Shown: positions 28,312-37,478, counted from the first letter of the stretch. The stretch is 64,000 nt of DNA from Pirellulaceae bacterium (GCA_022448315.1 JAKVCA010000024.1:1-64000), one strand, 5' to 3'. Made by a program: numbers and translations. The notes: generated by a model not told the origin, from the sequence alone.

Positions 28312-29241
28312 ATGAATCATGAGAACCCGACTCGAACAGAAACGCCATCCATCGAGATGCGCGACCTCGATGCATTGTGGTTTCAGATCACAGGGACACG
28401 TTGCAACCTGACTTGCAGTCACTGTTTCATCAGTTGCAGCCCTCACAATGATCAATTTGGATTCCTGCCACTTTCGACGGTCCAGCATTGGTTGCAAGAG
28501 TCGCGGAAATGGGGCGTTCGCGAGTACTACTACACGGGCGGCGAGCCTTTCCTGCACCCGGACATGACGAGGATTCTGAAGGAGACTCTGGAAATTGGCC
28601 CCGCAACCGTGCTCACCAACGGGACCGTACTGAAAGAGTCGTGGCTCCACGATCTGAAACTCGCCTCACTAGGAACTTACTCTCTCGAGTTTCGAGTCTC
28701 ACTCGATGGTTTTTCTCCCGAAACGAACGACCCGATTCGTGGTCCCCGAAGTTTTGAACGAACGATGACTGGAATCATGAAACTTGTCGCGTTCGGCTTC
28801 CTCCCCATCATCACGGCCGCGCGTGTCTGGGATGACGAGGAGGAATCGAACGTCATCGACGCGTTTGTCGAGATGCTTCGCCAACGGGGTTACCAGCGTC
28901 CACGATTGAAGTTGCTTCCGAAGCTCAAACTAGGCGCCGAGGTCCAAAGGACCCACGGTTATCGAGAGGACGAGTTGGTCACCGCGGCCATGATGAAGGA
29001 CGCCGACCCTTCCACCTTCTTGTGCAGTCATTCGAGAATCGTGACAGACCGGGGCATCCATGTCTGCCCGCTTCTAATCGATGAGCCAGACAGCCTCATG
29101 GGTCAGACAATGGAGGAGGCGGCGAAGCCGTTTGAGTTAAAACACGGGGCTTGCTGGACCTGCTACCAGCATGGCGCGATCTGCTCCAACGCACCCAGCT
29201 ATAAAATCCAGCCGCCCGTCTCCTCTCAATCGCAGGTCTGA
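28312..29241 (+). CDS. Radical SAM enzyme with C-terminal cysteine cluster
   Basis: A 309-residue radical SAM protein (PF04055). The cluster motif is CNLTCSHC at about residue 28, followed by the unusual FISCSPHND. Further radical SAM features are YYYTGGEPFLHPD and VLTNGTV. The C-terminal 70 residues hold five Cys (FLCSH, VCPLL, ACWTC, AICSN), consistent with an auxiliary iron-sulfur cluster of the SPASM/twitch type. The organisation suits modification of a peptide, sugar or small molecule. It is the last gene of the four-gene cluster; the next gene faces it with a 7-base gap. Confidence 0.85.
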   Translation: MNHENPTRTETPSIEMRDLDALWFQITGTRCNLTCSHCFISCSPHNDQFGFLPLSTVQHWLQESRKWGVREYYYTGGEPFLHPDMTRILKETLEIGPATVLTNGTVLKESWLHDLKLASLGTYSLEFRVSLDGFSPETNDPIRGPRSFERTMTGIMKLVAFGFLPIITAARVWDDEEESNVIDAFVEMLRQRGYQRPRLKLLPKLKLGAEVQRTHGYREDELVTAAMMKDADPSTFLCSHSRIVTDRGIHVCPLLIDEPDSLMGQTMEEAAKPFELKHGACWTCYQHGAICSNAPSYKIQPPVSSQSQV

Positions 29242-29248
29242 AAACGGA

Positions 29249-29557
29249 TCAGGCCTCGACGTCCGAATCAAACACGCGGACCTTCGCCCACGAGGCTTTG
29301 TTTCGCTCAATGAAAGTCAGGTGCCGTGGGTCCGTCTGATAGATGTCGTGGGCCTCACGACTTTCGAACACCACGTGCAGCGCGACGTGAAAGTCTCGGT
29401 CGTTGACGGGACGATCAAGATCAGGATTGCACGGACCGGCCGCGAAAAAAACGGTACCAGGATGACCTGAAAGGTACTCCCGACACTCGGCTGCCAGCGC
29501 GTTTATATTGTCTGTAGTCGGCTCTGCCAACGTGAAATAGACATCGTGAGAAAGCAT
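29249..29557 (-). CDS. Dabb-domain (stress-responsive A/B barrel) protein
   Basis: A 102-residue single Dabb domain (PF07876): HDVYFTLAEPTTDNINALAAEC at the start and DFHVALHVVFESREAHDIYQTDPRHLTFI in the middle, the typical ferredoxin-like strand-helix pattern. Three start codons occur in a row (GTG 29563, ATG 29560, ATG 29557); GAAAGG lies 6 bases before 29557, so that is preferred. Known Dabb proteins include a few enzymes but most have no known role. It converges with the radical SAM gene. Confidence 0.85.
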   Translation of the reverse strand: MLSHDVYFTLAEPTTDNINALAAECREYLSGHPGTVFFAAGPCNPDLDRPVNDRDFHVALHVVFESREAHDIYQTDPRHLTFIERNKASWAKVRVFDSDVEA

Positions 29558-29591
29558 CATCACCCTTTCGGCAAGTCAGATATTGAACGTT

Positions 29592-29627
29592 AAAAAAGGC
29601 GTGCAACACGCTTGGGGTCACACGCCT
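29592..29627 (-). terminator. Rho-independent terminator of the mutarotase gene
   Basis: AGGCGTG (29597-29603) pairs with CACGCCT (29621-29627); six T follow on the minus strand. It lies about 110 bases past the mutarotase stop and just upstream of the Dabb gene. Confidence 0.82.
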
Positions 29628-29733
29628 CGTGGTGGGGAATTCAGTCGTCATTCAGCAAACTTCGAAGTCGAGTCAAAATCACGCCCACAAGGAGGTTTGA
29701 GACGTCTTGGACAGGACTCAACCCGAATTGCAT

Positions 29734-30966
29734 TTACGGTTCCACTGAAAATCTGTGGACCGTCTTCTGCGAATAGGTCTCACCCGGCTTCAGGATCGTT
29801 GTCGGAAACTTCTCCTGATTGGGCGAATCGGGGTAATGCTGTGTTTCAAGACAGAACGCGTTGTACTGTGGGAATCCACCACTCCCCGGCGTCCCATCCA
29901 GAAAATTGCCGCTGTAGAACTGAATGCCCGGTTGGGTCGTTGTAATCTCCATCACTCGCCCAGAAGCCGGATCCCGCACCACGGCGGCCGTCACCATTCC
30001 ATCGGCTTCGCCACGATCAATCACGTAGCAGTGATCGTATCCGATGGGGTCACCGCCCGCCTGCTCGATTCGCTCACCGATTTTGTGAAAGTCCACAAAA
30101 TCGAACGGCGTGTTCTCGACCTCCAGCAGATCACCGGTGGGGATCAAGCTGTCATTGACCGCGAGGTAGAATGAGGAATTCAATTTCAGTTCCTGATCAT
30201 GAATCGTTCCTGAGCCGGCACCGGCCAGATTCCAATAGTTATGGTTGGTCAAGTTCACTGGCGTTGCCTTGTCTGTGGTCGCCTCGAACTCAATGGACAA
30301 TTCATCCTTGTTGTTCAACATGTAAGTCGCTTTGACGGACAACTCTCCCGGGTAGCCTTCTTCGCCATCAGCACTCGTATAAGTAAAAACCACACCGACG
30401 CCCTCATCGGTCTCAACGGCCTCACCATTCCAGATCACTTTGTCAAAACCTTTGAGTCCACCGTGAAGGTGATTTTCCCCATTATTCTTAGCCAGCGTGT
30501 AAGACTCTCCTTCGAGCTCAAACTGCCCATTCGCGATTCGATTGCAATAACGACCCACCGTCGCGCCGAAATAGGATCCGCACGCCTCCCAGCCTGCGAT
30601 GTCCGGACAACTCAACGTCACATTGGCCAATTTTCCATCGCGATCGGGGCAATCAAAACTGGTCATGATCGCGCCATAGGTGATCAGGTTCATCCTGAGG
30701 CCGTTGGCGTTGGTGCAGGAAAATTGAGTTACCGCTTGCCCGTCAGCCGTTTTTCCGTAACCGGATTCTGAAACACTCATACCCTCAGCCACCTCTTCAT
30801 CGTTATCCACTGTCTCTGTCTCTTCCATGGAATTTTCTGGAGCAGCATCAGCCGTGCCGCTACCCTCTGCAGGCGTCTCAGGCTCCGGAGATTGGCACCC
30901 GGACAATAGCGAGGAAAGGGCGGCGATGACGCATAAGCAAGTCCACGTCGACGTATTTCGAAGCAT
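29734..30966 (-). CDS. Aldose 1-epimerase (galactose mutarotase) lipoprotein
   Basis: A 410-residue GalM-family enzyme that interconverts alpha and beta anomers of free sugars. The mature domain (from about residue 65) has NHLHGG, NHNYWNLAG with the catalytic His, and the late Glu in CLETQHYPDSPN. An N-terminal lipoprotein signal (CVIAALSSLLSGC) shows that this enzyme is exported and membrane-anchored, unlike the usual cytoplasmic GalM; an acidic linker (PEPETPAEGSGTADAAPE) follows. ATG at 30966 has GGAG about 9 bases upstream. The frame continues to 31095 without added signal. Confidence 0.93.
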   Translation of the reverse strand: MLRNTSTWTCLCVIAALSSLLSGCQSPEPETPAEGSGTADAAPENSMEETETVDNDEEVAEGMSVSESGYGKTADGQAVTQFSCTNANGLRMNLITYGAIMTSFDCPDRDGKLANVTLSCPDIAGWEACGSYFGATVGRYCNRIANGQFELEGESYTLAKNNGENHLHGGLKGFDKVIWNGEAVETDEGVGVVFTYTSADGEEGYPGELSVKATYMLNNKDELSIEFEATTDKATPVNLTNHNYWNLAGAGSGTIHDQELKLNSSFYLAVNDSLIPTGDLLEVENTPFDFVDFHKIGERIEQAGGDPIGYDHCYVIDRGEADGMVTAAVVRDPASGRVMEITTTQPGIQFYSGNFLDGTPGSGGFPQYNAFCLETQHYPDSPNQEKFPTTILKPGETYSQKTVHRFSVEP

Positions 30967-31459
30967 CAACTCGACTCCAATTTTACGGGGAAAACGGAAA
31001 CCTGCCATGCAGGTCATAATGCGGATGCGACGGGTTGACCCGTTGGCTCCTGAATCAATCACGCCGCCAGAAAGTTGTGCAATTTGGCACCGCATTATGA
31101 GGCCCGATCGAGGCCGCGTCCAGACGCCGCCGCAACCTAGCGTTCCTGAACCCCATGGAATCTAATTGAAACTCTCAACTGGCCGGACAAAACGACCGAG
31201 GCGTGTCGTTGGTCGACCTGCTGGAAGCCCCCCAACGAGACCAGAACTCGATCCGATAGGCATGCGACCGTCCTGACAGATAACGGACCCGCATGTCGTT
31301 GGCCAGTGGACTCGTCGTGAAGAATGGTCCGAACGAACACTGGCTGAACGGAAACAAGATCGTCGACGTTACCATCGACAGCGAGGTGCAACGTGCCAGC
31401 GCATCAAGACGTTCGCTGGGTCTCCTGCACCTCGGGACAGACTCACCAGAACCGGCGGT
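30967..31459. other. Region between mutarotase and isomerase genes, with a pseudogene relic
   Basis: This stretch contains the mutarotase leader and, from 31170, decayed DUF1080-like sequence on the plus strand. The two minus-strand frames at 31137-31391 and 31175-31375 show no domain. Confidence 0.5.
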
Positions 31460-31463
31460 TTAG
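31170..31463 (+). pseudogene. Decayed DUF1080-domain gene fragment
   Basis: One plus-strand frame runs through this region but is broken by in-frame TAG at 31257 and TAA at 31281. The last piece reads LVVKNGPNEHWLNGNKIVDV and continues TIDSE; this matches by eye the DUF1080 stretch with consensus EHWLNG.K.V. The final LLHLGTDSPEPAV resembles the family's C-terminal LQ-x-HG segment. No intact start is seen. The 3' end overlaps the isomerase stop by four bases. Either a relic or chance similarity; the conserved EHWLNG argues for a relic. Confidence 0.42.
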
Positions 31464-32212
31464 AAAAGTTGACTCTCCAGCAGGAGTCGCATTTTCCGCA
31501 TCTCGCTACTGAAATCAACGCCTTCGACCGGTTCGATCGCGGTGATCAGGGCGTGATCGTAATTCACATTTTCCAGCTGGTTGATCAACCTGCCGTAATC
31601 CACCTCACCCTGACCAATCTGGACGTTGAGCTGTTCCTTCTTGGAGTCGCGAAGACGAACCTGATAGACATATTTCATGAGGTGAGAAAAGCTGCGGTTG
31701 GAATAGGGACCACAAATGTAGTGACTCGGATCCAGACATAGCCCAAGACCATCCACATGATCGCACATCACCTGTACTGTGTCCGGATCCTCAGTGAGAC
31801 TGCCGATCTGACTCATCATCCCGACTCGGACGCCATGCAATTTTGAAATCTTCGTCAACCGCTTCAGATGTTCGACTTCTTCGTTGAATGGCGTGCCCAA
31901 CTCACTGGAGGGAACGCTGATGGTGACCACTTTGGTTGCTTTAGCCAATTTGCAACAGGCTTCGAACTGTTGGTAGTGCTCTTCACCCTCCGCCCGGATA
32001 TCGACATTGTAGCCAATCACGTTCAGACGATTCGTTGATTGACATCGCAACAAAGCGGCTTGAAGATCCCCCAGAACCTGCGAAGGCTTGAGTTGCACGC
32101 CCATTTCGTGAATTGAAATCTCGACAGCCGTGTACTCCAGATCAACGAGCCTGCTAAGCGCGTCCTCAAAACTCAGATCTTTGAAGCAATCGGTTGAAGC
32201 TGCGACATCCAC
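31460..32212 (-). CDS. Sugar phosphate isomerase/epimerase (TIM barrel)
   Basis: A 250-residue xylose-isomerase-like TIM-barrel protein (PF01261), only distantly similar to the other isomerase at 19056. Visible features are the N-terminal strand VAASTDCF, Glu in YTAVEISIHE, an Asp-x-x-His in LCLDPSHYICGP, and a final Glu in ALITAIEPVEGVDF. GTG at 32212 is preferred, with AGGAG 9 bases upstream; TTG at 32230 is the alternative. Substrate unknown. It sits with mutarotase and glmM on the same strand, suggesting a sugar role. Confidence 0.85.
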   Translation of the reverse strand: MDVAASTDCFKDLSFEDALSRLVDLEYTAVEISIHEMGVQLKPSQVLGDLQAALLRCQSTNRLNVIGYNVDIRAEGEEHYQQFEACCKLAKATKVVTISVPSSELGTPFNEEVEHLKRLTKISKLHGVRVGMMSQIGSLTEDPDTVQVMCDHVDGLGLCLDPSHYICGPYSNRSFSHLMKYVYQVRLRDSKKEQLNVQIGQGEVDYGRLINQLENVNYDHALITAIEPVEGVDFSSEMRKMRLLLESQLF

Positions 32213-32371
32213 TGTGGCACTCTCCTGCAATGCTGAAAAACGTCCCTGTTGATAATTCGGCGGGTAGCTTAACGATCCCTTAAAAATGAGGCAACAGCAG
32301 TCTTCGCGAGCAAACGAACCCCACGCACCCTGAACACCCCGGAATCAAACAACCCAACGCCCGCAAACCGC

Positions 32372-33724
32372 CTACTCGCCCAACGCCGCCTGAGCATCTC
32401 GGCATAGCTGCTGGGCCAACTCGTCGGTTTCGGCTTCCGCAATGACTCGCACAATGGGCTCCGTATTGCTCGCACGAACAAGCAACCAGGCTTTAGCAAA
32501 GTCAAGTCTTAATCCGTCCTGCCAGTTGGCCCTCGCCTCAGGGAAATGAGCCTCCACTGCCCGCAGGCCTTCGTGAACTCGCTCCGGAATCAATCCCACC
32601 TTGGATTTATGGATCGCATACTGTGGCAACGCATCGACCATTTCGCTCAACCGACGCTCTTTTGTCGCCATCGAATCGAGGACTTGCGACATGGCGACGA
32701 AACTGTCGCGGACGTATCCGACACGTGGATCGATCGGTCCTCCGTTGCCCTCACCACCGTAGACTGCATGCACCTCCAACATCTTGTCGGTCACATTCGC
32801 TTCACCCACTGCGGAAACGTAGCAGGTGACACCGGCACGATCGGCGAGATCTTGACTCATCCGACTCGTCGCACAGTTGATCACTACGGGACCGGGATTT
32901 TGATTCAGGGCATGCTCCAACGTGACCGCCAGCGTGAATTCCTCGCCCACATATCGCCCATTCTCGTCGATCAAGGCAAGTCGATCGGCATCTGGGTCCT
33001 GGCAAAAGCCAACGTCAACTTTCAGCTCTTTGACCTTGTCAGCAACACCCACCAGGTTGGCGGCCGTGGGCTCAGGAACGTGGGCAAATTGTCCATCCGC
33101 CACACCTCCCAGGATGACCACATCGCAACCAAGAGCTTCGAGAAGGCGACGACCGAGAAGACTCCCCGCGCCGTGGTTGGAATCGAGAAGTACCTTGAAC
33201 CGCTTACGTCGAATCTGTTCGACGTTCACTGTCGCCAATACGGTCTCAAGATGGGCAAGGTGCGGATCAGCGATACCTTCTTCGCTGCCCAACCGATCAA
33301 CCCCCACCCAAGCCGCTTTTCCGTCCTGATAGGTCTTTTTAACGCGGCCTCCTCGTTCAGCGTTGATCACGCGACCATCATCGCCGAACAGCTTGATTCC
33401 GTTGTATTCTGGCGGATTATGACTCGCGGAAACCTGAATTCCACCACTCGCCCCAAGAGTCTTGACCAAAACGCCGGTGGTCGGCGTCGACGCCACATCG
33501 GCATCCAGCACTTTACGACCACAGGCCATCAGGGCCGCCTTGATCGAATGAACCAACATTGGACCCGACTCTCGACCATCTCGAGTGACGACCATCGGAC
33601 CTTCGCCAAGTTCTCGAGAAAAGGCGGCGACGTATCGAGCGGCTAAATCAGGCGTCAGTGACTCTCCGATCACGCCTCGCAGGCCTGAAACGCTGATGAT
33701 GGGCTCGGGGGCGTTGTCTGCCAT
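32372..33724 (-). CDS. glmM: Phosphoglucosamine mutase
   Basis: A 450-residue alpha-D-phosphohexomutase making glucosamine-1-phosphate for UDP-GlcNAc. The phosphoserine loop is VSASHNPPEYNGIKLFGDDG, the metal loop CQDPDADRLALID, the sugar loop GGEGNGGPIDPRVGY and the phosphate loop LVRASNTEPIVRVIAEA. The N-terminus SVSGLRGVIGESLTPD is as in bacterial GlmM/PMM enzymes. Bacterial GlmM and phosphomannomutase are hard to separate by eye, so the symbol is likely but not certain. ATG at 33724 is used. It is divergent from a second mutase at 34127. Confidence 0.85.
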   Translation of the reverse strand: MADNAPEPIISVSGLRGVIGESLTPDLAARYVAAFSRELGEGPMVVTRDGRESGPMLVHSIKAALMACGRKVLDADVASTPTTGVLVKTLGASGGIQVSASHNPPEYNGIKLFGDDGRVINAERGGRVKKTYQDGKAAWVGVDRLGSEEGIADPHLAHLETVLATVNVEQIRRKRFKVLLDSNHGAGSLLGRRLLEALGCDVVILGGVADGQFAHVPEPTAANLVGVADKVKELKVDVGFCQDPDADRLALIDENGRYVGEEFTLAVTLEHALNQNPGPVVINCATSRMSQDLADRAGVTCYVSAVGEANVTDKMLEVHAVYGGEGNGGPIDPRVGYVRDSFVAMSQVLDSMATKERRLSEMVDALPQYAIHKSKVGLIPERVHEGLRAVEAHFPEARANWQDGLRLDFAKAWLLVRASNTEPIVRVIAEAETDELAQQLCRDAQAALGE

Positions 33725-34126
33725 GGGTTTTGATTCCGCAAAAATAATTCTATGATGCTCTTTGACCACAAAGTCGCTTGGCACTTCATCCCGATCGCCG
33801 CCTGTCCCGACGAAAAACCATGGTCCTCAGCAGTAGACTGCCCTTGTAGTAAATCGCCCGAAAACGCTCAGCTCCCGTAAAAGGGCGAGAAGTGATTCTC
33901 TTGACCTGCCAGCTTCGACTCGGTGAGTCGAGCCAACGCGTCAAACGACCCTCGCTGCTGCAACCTCGGATAACCAGATCCACACTCAATGAATCGGATG
34001 ATGGCAAGAATTTGATTGCGTTGGAATCCCAAAACAAGACGATTTTTCCGATTTCCGCTGCCGCAGAGCCTGTGCAACGAAGGCATCAGCCCTTTTCCTC
34101 ATCACTGCATACAAGGACGTGATTCC
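33725..34126. other. Divergent glmM / phosphohexomutase intergenic region
   Basis: This 402-base region separates two divergent phosphohexomutase genes. It holds their promoters and a small hairpin (GACTCGGTGAGTC, near 33918); no gene or strong terminator was seen. Confidence 0.55.
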
Positions 34127-35950
34127 ATGTCGAACGAGAACCCCGAGAATTCTTCATGGTTTACCCTAATGAGCCACGCTGTTGAATCGGGGCAATTGAC
34201 GGAAGCGGCGGCCGCGAACATCAAAATCTGGCTCGAGGAACCACGTTATCATTCGTACCGGGAGCAGGTGATCGAACACCTTCACCGTGGTGACTGGAAA
34301 ACGCTCGACGACGTTTTCTGGACCATTATTCCATTCGGCACCGGAGGACGACGCGGGCGGATGTACCCGATTGGCTGCAATGCAATCAATGATCGAACGA
34401 TCGGCGAGAGCGCTCAGGGGCTCGCCAACTACATCAATGAGTTGGAGCTATCATCGCCTAAGGCATGTGCCATCGCCTACGATACTCGGATCAATTCGCG
34501 ACATTTCGCGGAACTCTGCGCGGGCATCATGGTCGCCAATGGGTTCAAAGTCTACTTCCTTGATGACTATCGCAGCACGCCCGAACTGTCGTTCATGGTT
34601 CGCTACAAACAATGCACAGCAGGAATCATGGTTACGGCCAGCCACAATCCGCCGAGCGACAATGCGGTCAAGGTGTACTGGTCTACGGGCGGACAGCTTG
34701 TCCCACCCCACGACCGTCTGGTCATCGAGCGGGTACAACAGGTGGACCAAATCCAACAGGCCCCCTTCGAAGCGTCTGTAAAAAACGGGGATATCGAGAT
34801 TTGCACGGCCGAGATTGATGCCGCACTTCTGGAGGAACACGTTAAACAGAGCCTTACCGAAGCGCGAGCTGTGAAGATCATCTACTCGCCGCTTCATGGC
34901 GTCGGAGAGAAGAACGTCGTCGATCTTCTCCACGCCGTCGGCTTCCAGGAGGTCGAGGTGTTTGGCCCCCACCGAGAGCGGAACGGGCAATTCCCCAATG
35001 TTCCCGGGCATGTTTCAAATCCTGAAAACCCTGCCGTCTTCGATGCCATGATTGAGCGGGGTAAAGAGACTCAAGCCGATCTGGCATTGGCGACCGACCC
35101 CGATTGCGATCGCCTCGGGGTTGCGGCCCCGATCCAGCCGGAAAAATCAGGTCCTTGGGCGACGCTCTCTGGCAACCAGATCGGGGCGTTATTGACGGAC
35201 TACGTCTTGAAACAACGAAAGTCTCGAGGTGACCTTTCGGCGGACGATTACGTGATCAAAACTCTGGTCACGACCGAGTTGACTACCCGCATCGCGGAAA
35301 GCTACGGCGCACAGGTGCGTGGCAATCTTCATGTCGGCTTCAAGTGGATCGGCCTCGAAATGGACCAAAGCGGTCCCGACCATTTCCTGTTCGGGACCGA
35401 AGAATCACACGGATACCTTGTGGGACAATACGCGAGGGATAAGGACGGAGCGGTCGCCTGTCTGCTGATGAGTGAATTGGCAGCTGAGCTGAAACAGGCG
35501 GGCAGCACGATTCACCAACACCTCGACAAACTCTACATCAAACACGGCTACCACGGTGAGAAGTTAATCAATGTACGGATGACCGGTTCCGACGGTATGA
35601 GGCGAATGCAGGCGTTATTGGACGCCATTCGAGAATCGCCCCCAAAGACGATCGCCGGCGTGCCCGTCGTCTCCTTGCGGGATTACAAGACGTTGAAGGT
35701 CCACGGCATGGACGGATCAAGTCAACCGCTTAATGCCCCAACCGCCAACATGTTAATTCTCGACTTAGCCGAGGCGGGCAACTACATCGCGGTTCGTCCA
35801 TCGGGAACCGAACCCAAGGTGAAACTCTACATGTTCACACGGCAGGAAGTTGCCGACGAAACGGCCTTGTCGAAAGCAAAGGAAGACATGGCGGTTCGCT
35901 TGGAAGAATTTGGTAAAGAACTTCAGGCCCTGGCCGATTCCATTGAATAG
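34127..35950 (+). CDS. Phosphoglucomutase/phosphomannomutase family protein
   Basis: A 607-residue alpha-D-phosphohexomutase of the long PGM2-like type. The phosphoserine loop is GIMVTASHNPPSDNAVKVYW, the metal loop ATDPDCDRLGVAAP, the sugar loop FGTEESHGYLVGQYARDKDG, and the phosphate loop VRPSGTEPKVKLYMF. These reversibly move the phosphate between C1 and C6 of a hexose. ATG at 34127 follows AAGGA about 10 bases upstream. It is divergent from glmM and followed 52 bases later by uvrC, probably on one transcript. Confidence 0.92.
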   Translation: MSNENPENSSWFTLMSHAVESGQLTEAAAANIKIWLEEPRYHSYREQVIEHLHRGDWKTLDDVFWTIIPFGTGGRRGRMYPIGCNAINDRTIGESAQGLANYINELELSSPKACAIAYDTRINSRHFAELCAGIMVANGFKVYFLDDYRSTPELSFMVRYKQCTAGIMVTASHNPPSDNAVKVYWSTGGQLVPPHDRLVIERVQQVDQIQQAPFEASVKNGDIEICTAEIDAALLEEHVKQSLTEARAVKIIYSPLHGVGEKNVVDLLHAVGFQEVEVFGPHRERNGQFPNVPGHVSNPENPAVFDAMIERGKETQADLALATDPDCDRLGVAAPIQPEKSGPWATLSGNQIGALLTDYVLKQRKSRGDLSADDYVIKTLVTTELTTRIAESYGAQVRGNLHVGFKWIGLEMDQSGPDHFLFGTEESHGYLVGQYARDKDGAVACLLMSELAAELKQAGSTIHQHLDKLYIKHGYHGEKLINVRMTGSDGMRRMQALLDAIRESPPKTIAGVPVVSLRDYKTLKVHGMDGSSQPLNAPTANMLILDLAEAGNYIAVRPSGTEPKVKLYMFTRQEVADETALSKAKEDMAVRLEEFGKELQALADSIE

Positions 35951-36002
35951 TTCCAGTGCTGACGCGTCCACGCCTCCACTTTTGCTTAAAGAAAACCACG
36001 CC

Positions 36003-37373
36003 ATGCCCGATACCGACCCCGATGCCAACAACGACTCGAGTCACCCAGGGAGTGACGGGGCCGGGGAGTTTGGTTTTCGGCGGGCCGCTGCCAAAGTCAG
36101 GGAGTTTCCACAGGAACCCGGCGTCTATCTATTCAAAGACTCCTCGGGCCGAGTGATCTACATCGGCAAGGCGAAAAACCTTCGATCTCGCGCCGGCAGT
36201 TATTTCCTAAAAGCCGCCGAACAGGAACAGCGAACCGCTTCGTGGATCCATGAGATCTGTGACGCGGATTTTCTGCAATGCGAAAGTGAAGTGGATGCCG
36301 TCCTCGCCGAATCTCGCCTCATCAAGGACATCCAGCCCAAGCACAACAAGGAACTCAAAGACGACAAAAGTTTTCCCTACCTTCAAATCACAACGCACGA
36401 GGACTTCCCTCGGATCGAGGTTACGCGGGAACCCCGTGATCGGGGCGTCAAACTGTACGGGCCTTTCGCCAGCGCCGGAAGCCTGCGAGGGGCGGTTCAG
36501 GTCCTGCAACGCATCTTCAAGTTTCGCACCTGCTCTCTGGATATCGACGAAAAGGATGAACGATGGCGGTGGTTTCGGCCCTGCCTCCTCGCGAGCATCC
36601 AGCAATGCACAGCCCCCTGCAATCTTCGCGTCAGCAAGGCCGAATATCGCCGTGACATCAAGAAGCTGCAATTATTCCTTGATGGCAAACGAGACACACT
36701 CCTGCGCGACCTACATCACGAGATGGAGGAGGCCTCCAAGAGCCTACGCTTTGAGGATGCCGGCAAAATACGCGACGAGATCAAGATGCTGGAATCGTTG
36801 AACGAGCGGGGAGATATCGATACCCATGTTCAACCCGAAGTTTTTTATGTGGATCCCCAAAAGGGTCTATCCGGCCTGAGAAAGGTACTCAAACTGGGAG
36901 AGACTCCGCGAACGATTGAGGGGGTCGATATTGCGCACCTCGGTGGGGGCGAAACCGTCGCGAGCCTCGTCCAGTTCCTTGATGGACTCCCCTTCAAACC
37001 CGGTTATCGACGTTATCGAATTCGGGACGTTGAAGGGATCGATGATTTCAGGAGCATTCACGAAGTAGTCGCCCGTCGATTTAAACGGCTGTACGACGAA
37101 CAACAGGTCTACCCGGACATTCTTTTGATCGACGGCGGCAAGGGCCAACTGAATGCGGCGATGGCGGCTTTTAAAGAACTGGAAATTCCTGCTCCAACAG
37201 TCCTTTCTCTGGCAAAACGAGACGAGGAGATTTTTTTACCCGGAAAATCAGAACCGCTTCGACTGAGCCGTCATGCCTTCGCATTACGTCTATTGCAATA
37301 CGTCCGCGATGAGGCGCACCGGTTCGCCCAACATTATCACCACATCCTCAGACGAAAGAGTCAGTTTGACTAA
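36003..37373 (+). CDS. uvrC: UvrC excinuclease subunit lacking the HhH domain
   Basis: A 456-residue protein. The GIY-YIG nuclease (3' incision) is complete: PGVYLFKDSSGRVIYIGKAK, Arg in NLRSRAGSYF and Glu in VLAESRLIK. The UvrB-binding UVR motif is EMEEASKSLRFEDAGKIRDE. The RNase H-like nuclease (5' incision) keeps its acids and His: GVDIAHLGGG, DDFRSIHEVVARRF, LLIDGGKGQLN and RDEAHRFAQHYH. The protein then ends at RRKSQFD, about 130-150 residues short of ordinary UvrC. Both helix-hairpin-helix motifs that bind DNA are missing, with no such sequence in the 105 bases before the next gene. ATG at 36003 is chosen; a longer frame starts at 35850 inside the mutase gene. Confidence 0.93.
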   Translation: MPDTDPDANNDSSHPGSDGAGEFGFRRAAAKVREFPQEPGVYLFKDSSGRVIYIGKAKNLRSRAGSYFLKAAEQEQRTASWIHEICDADFLQCESEVDAVLAESRLIKDIQPKHNKELKDDKSFPYLQITTHEDFPRIEVTREPRDRGVKLYGPFASAGSLRGAVQVLQRIFKFRTCSLDIDEKDERWRWFRPCLLASIQQCTAPCNLRVSKAEYRRDIKKLQLFLDGKRDTLLRDLHHEMEEASKSLRFEDAGKIRDEIKMLESLNERGDIDTHVQPEVFYVDPQKGLSGLRKVLKLGETPRTIEGVDIAHLGGGETVASLVQFLDGLPFKPGYRRYRIRDVEGIDDFRSIHEVVARRFKRLYDEQQVYPDILLIDGGKGQLNAAMAAFKELEIPAPTVLSLAKRDEEIFLPGKSEPLRLSRHAFALRLLQYVRDEAHRFAQHYHHILRRKSQFD

Positions 37374-37478
37374 ACAGACTTCGAAATCCCAAGTCGACTG
37401 AAAACACCCGCTGCTGACACTACCTGCCATCGAATGCTTCAAGCGGTCGATCAAAGGCCGAGATTCTAGGCGTTGGGT

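Noticed and set aside
31137-31391. Minus-strand frame of 84 codons
   Set aside because: Antisense of the DUF1080 relic; no domain.
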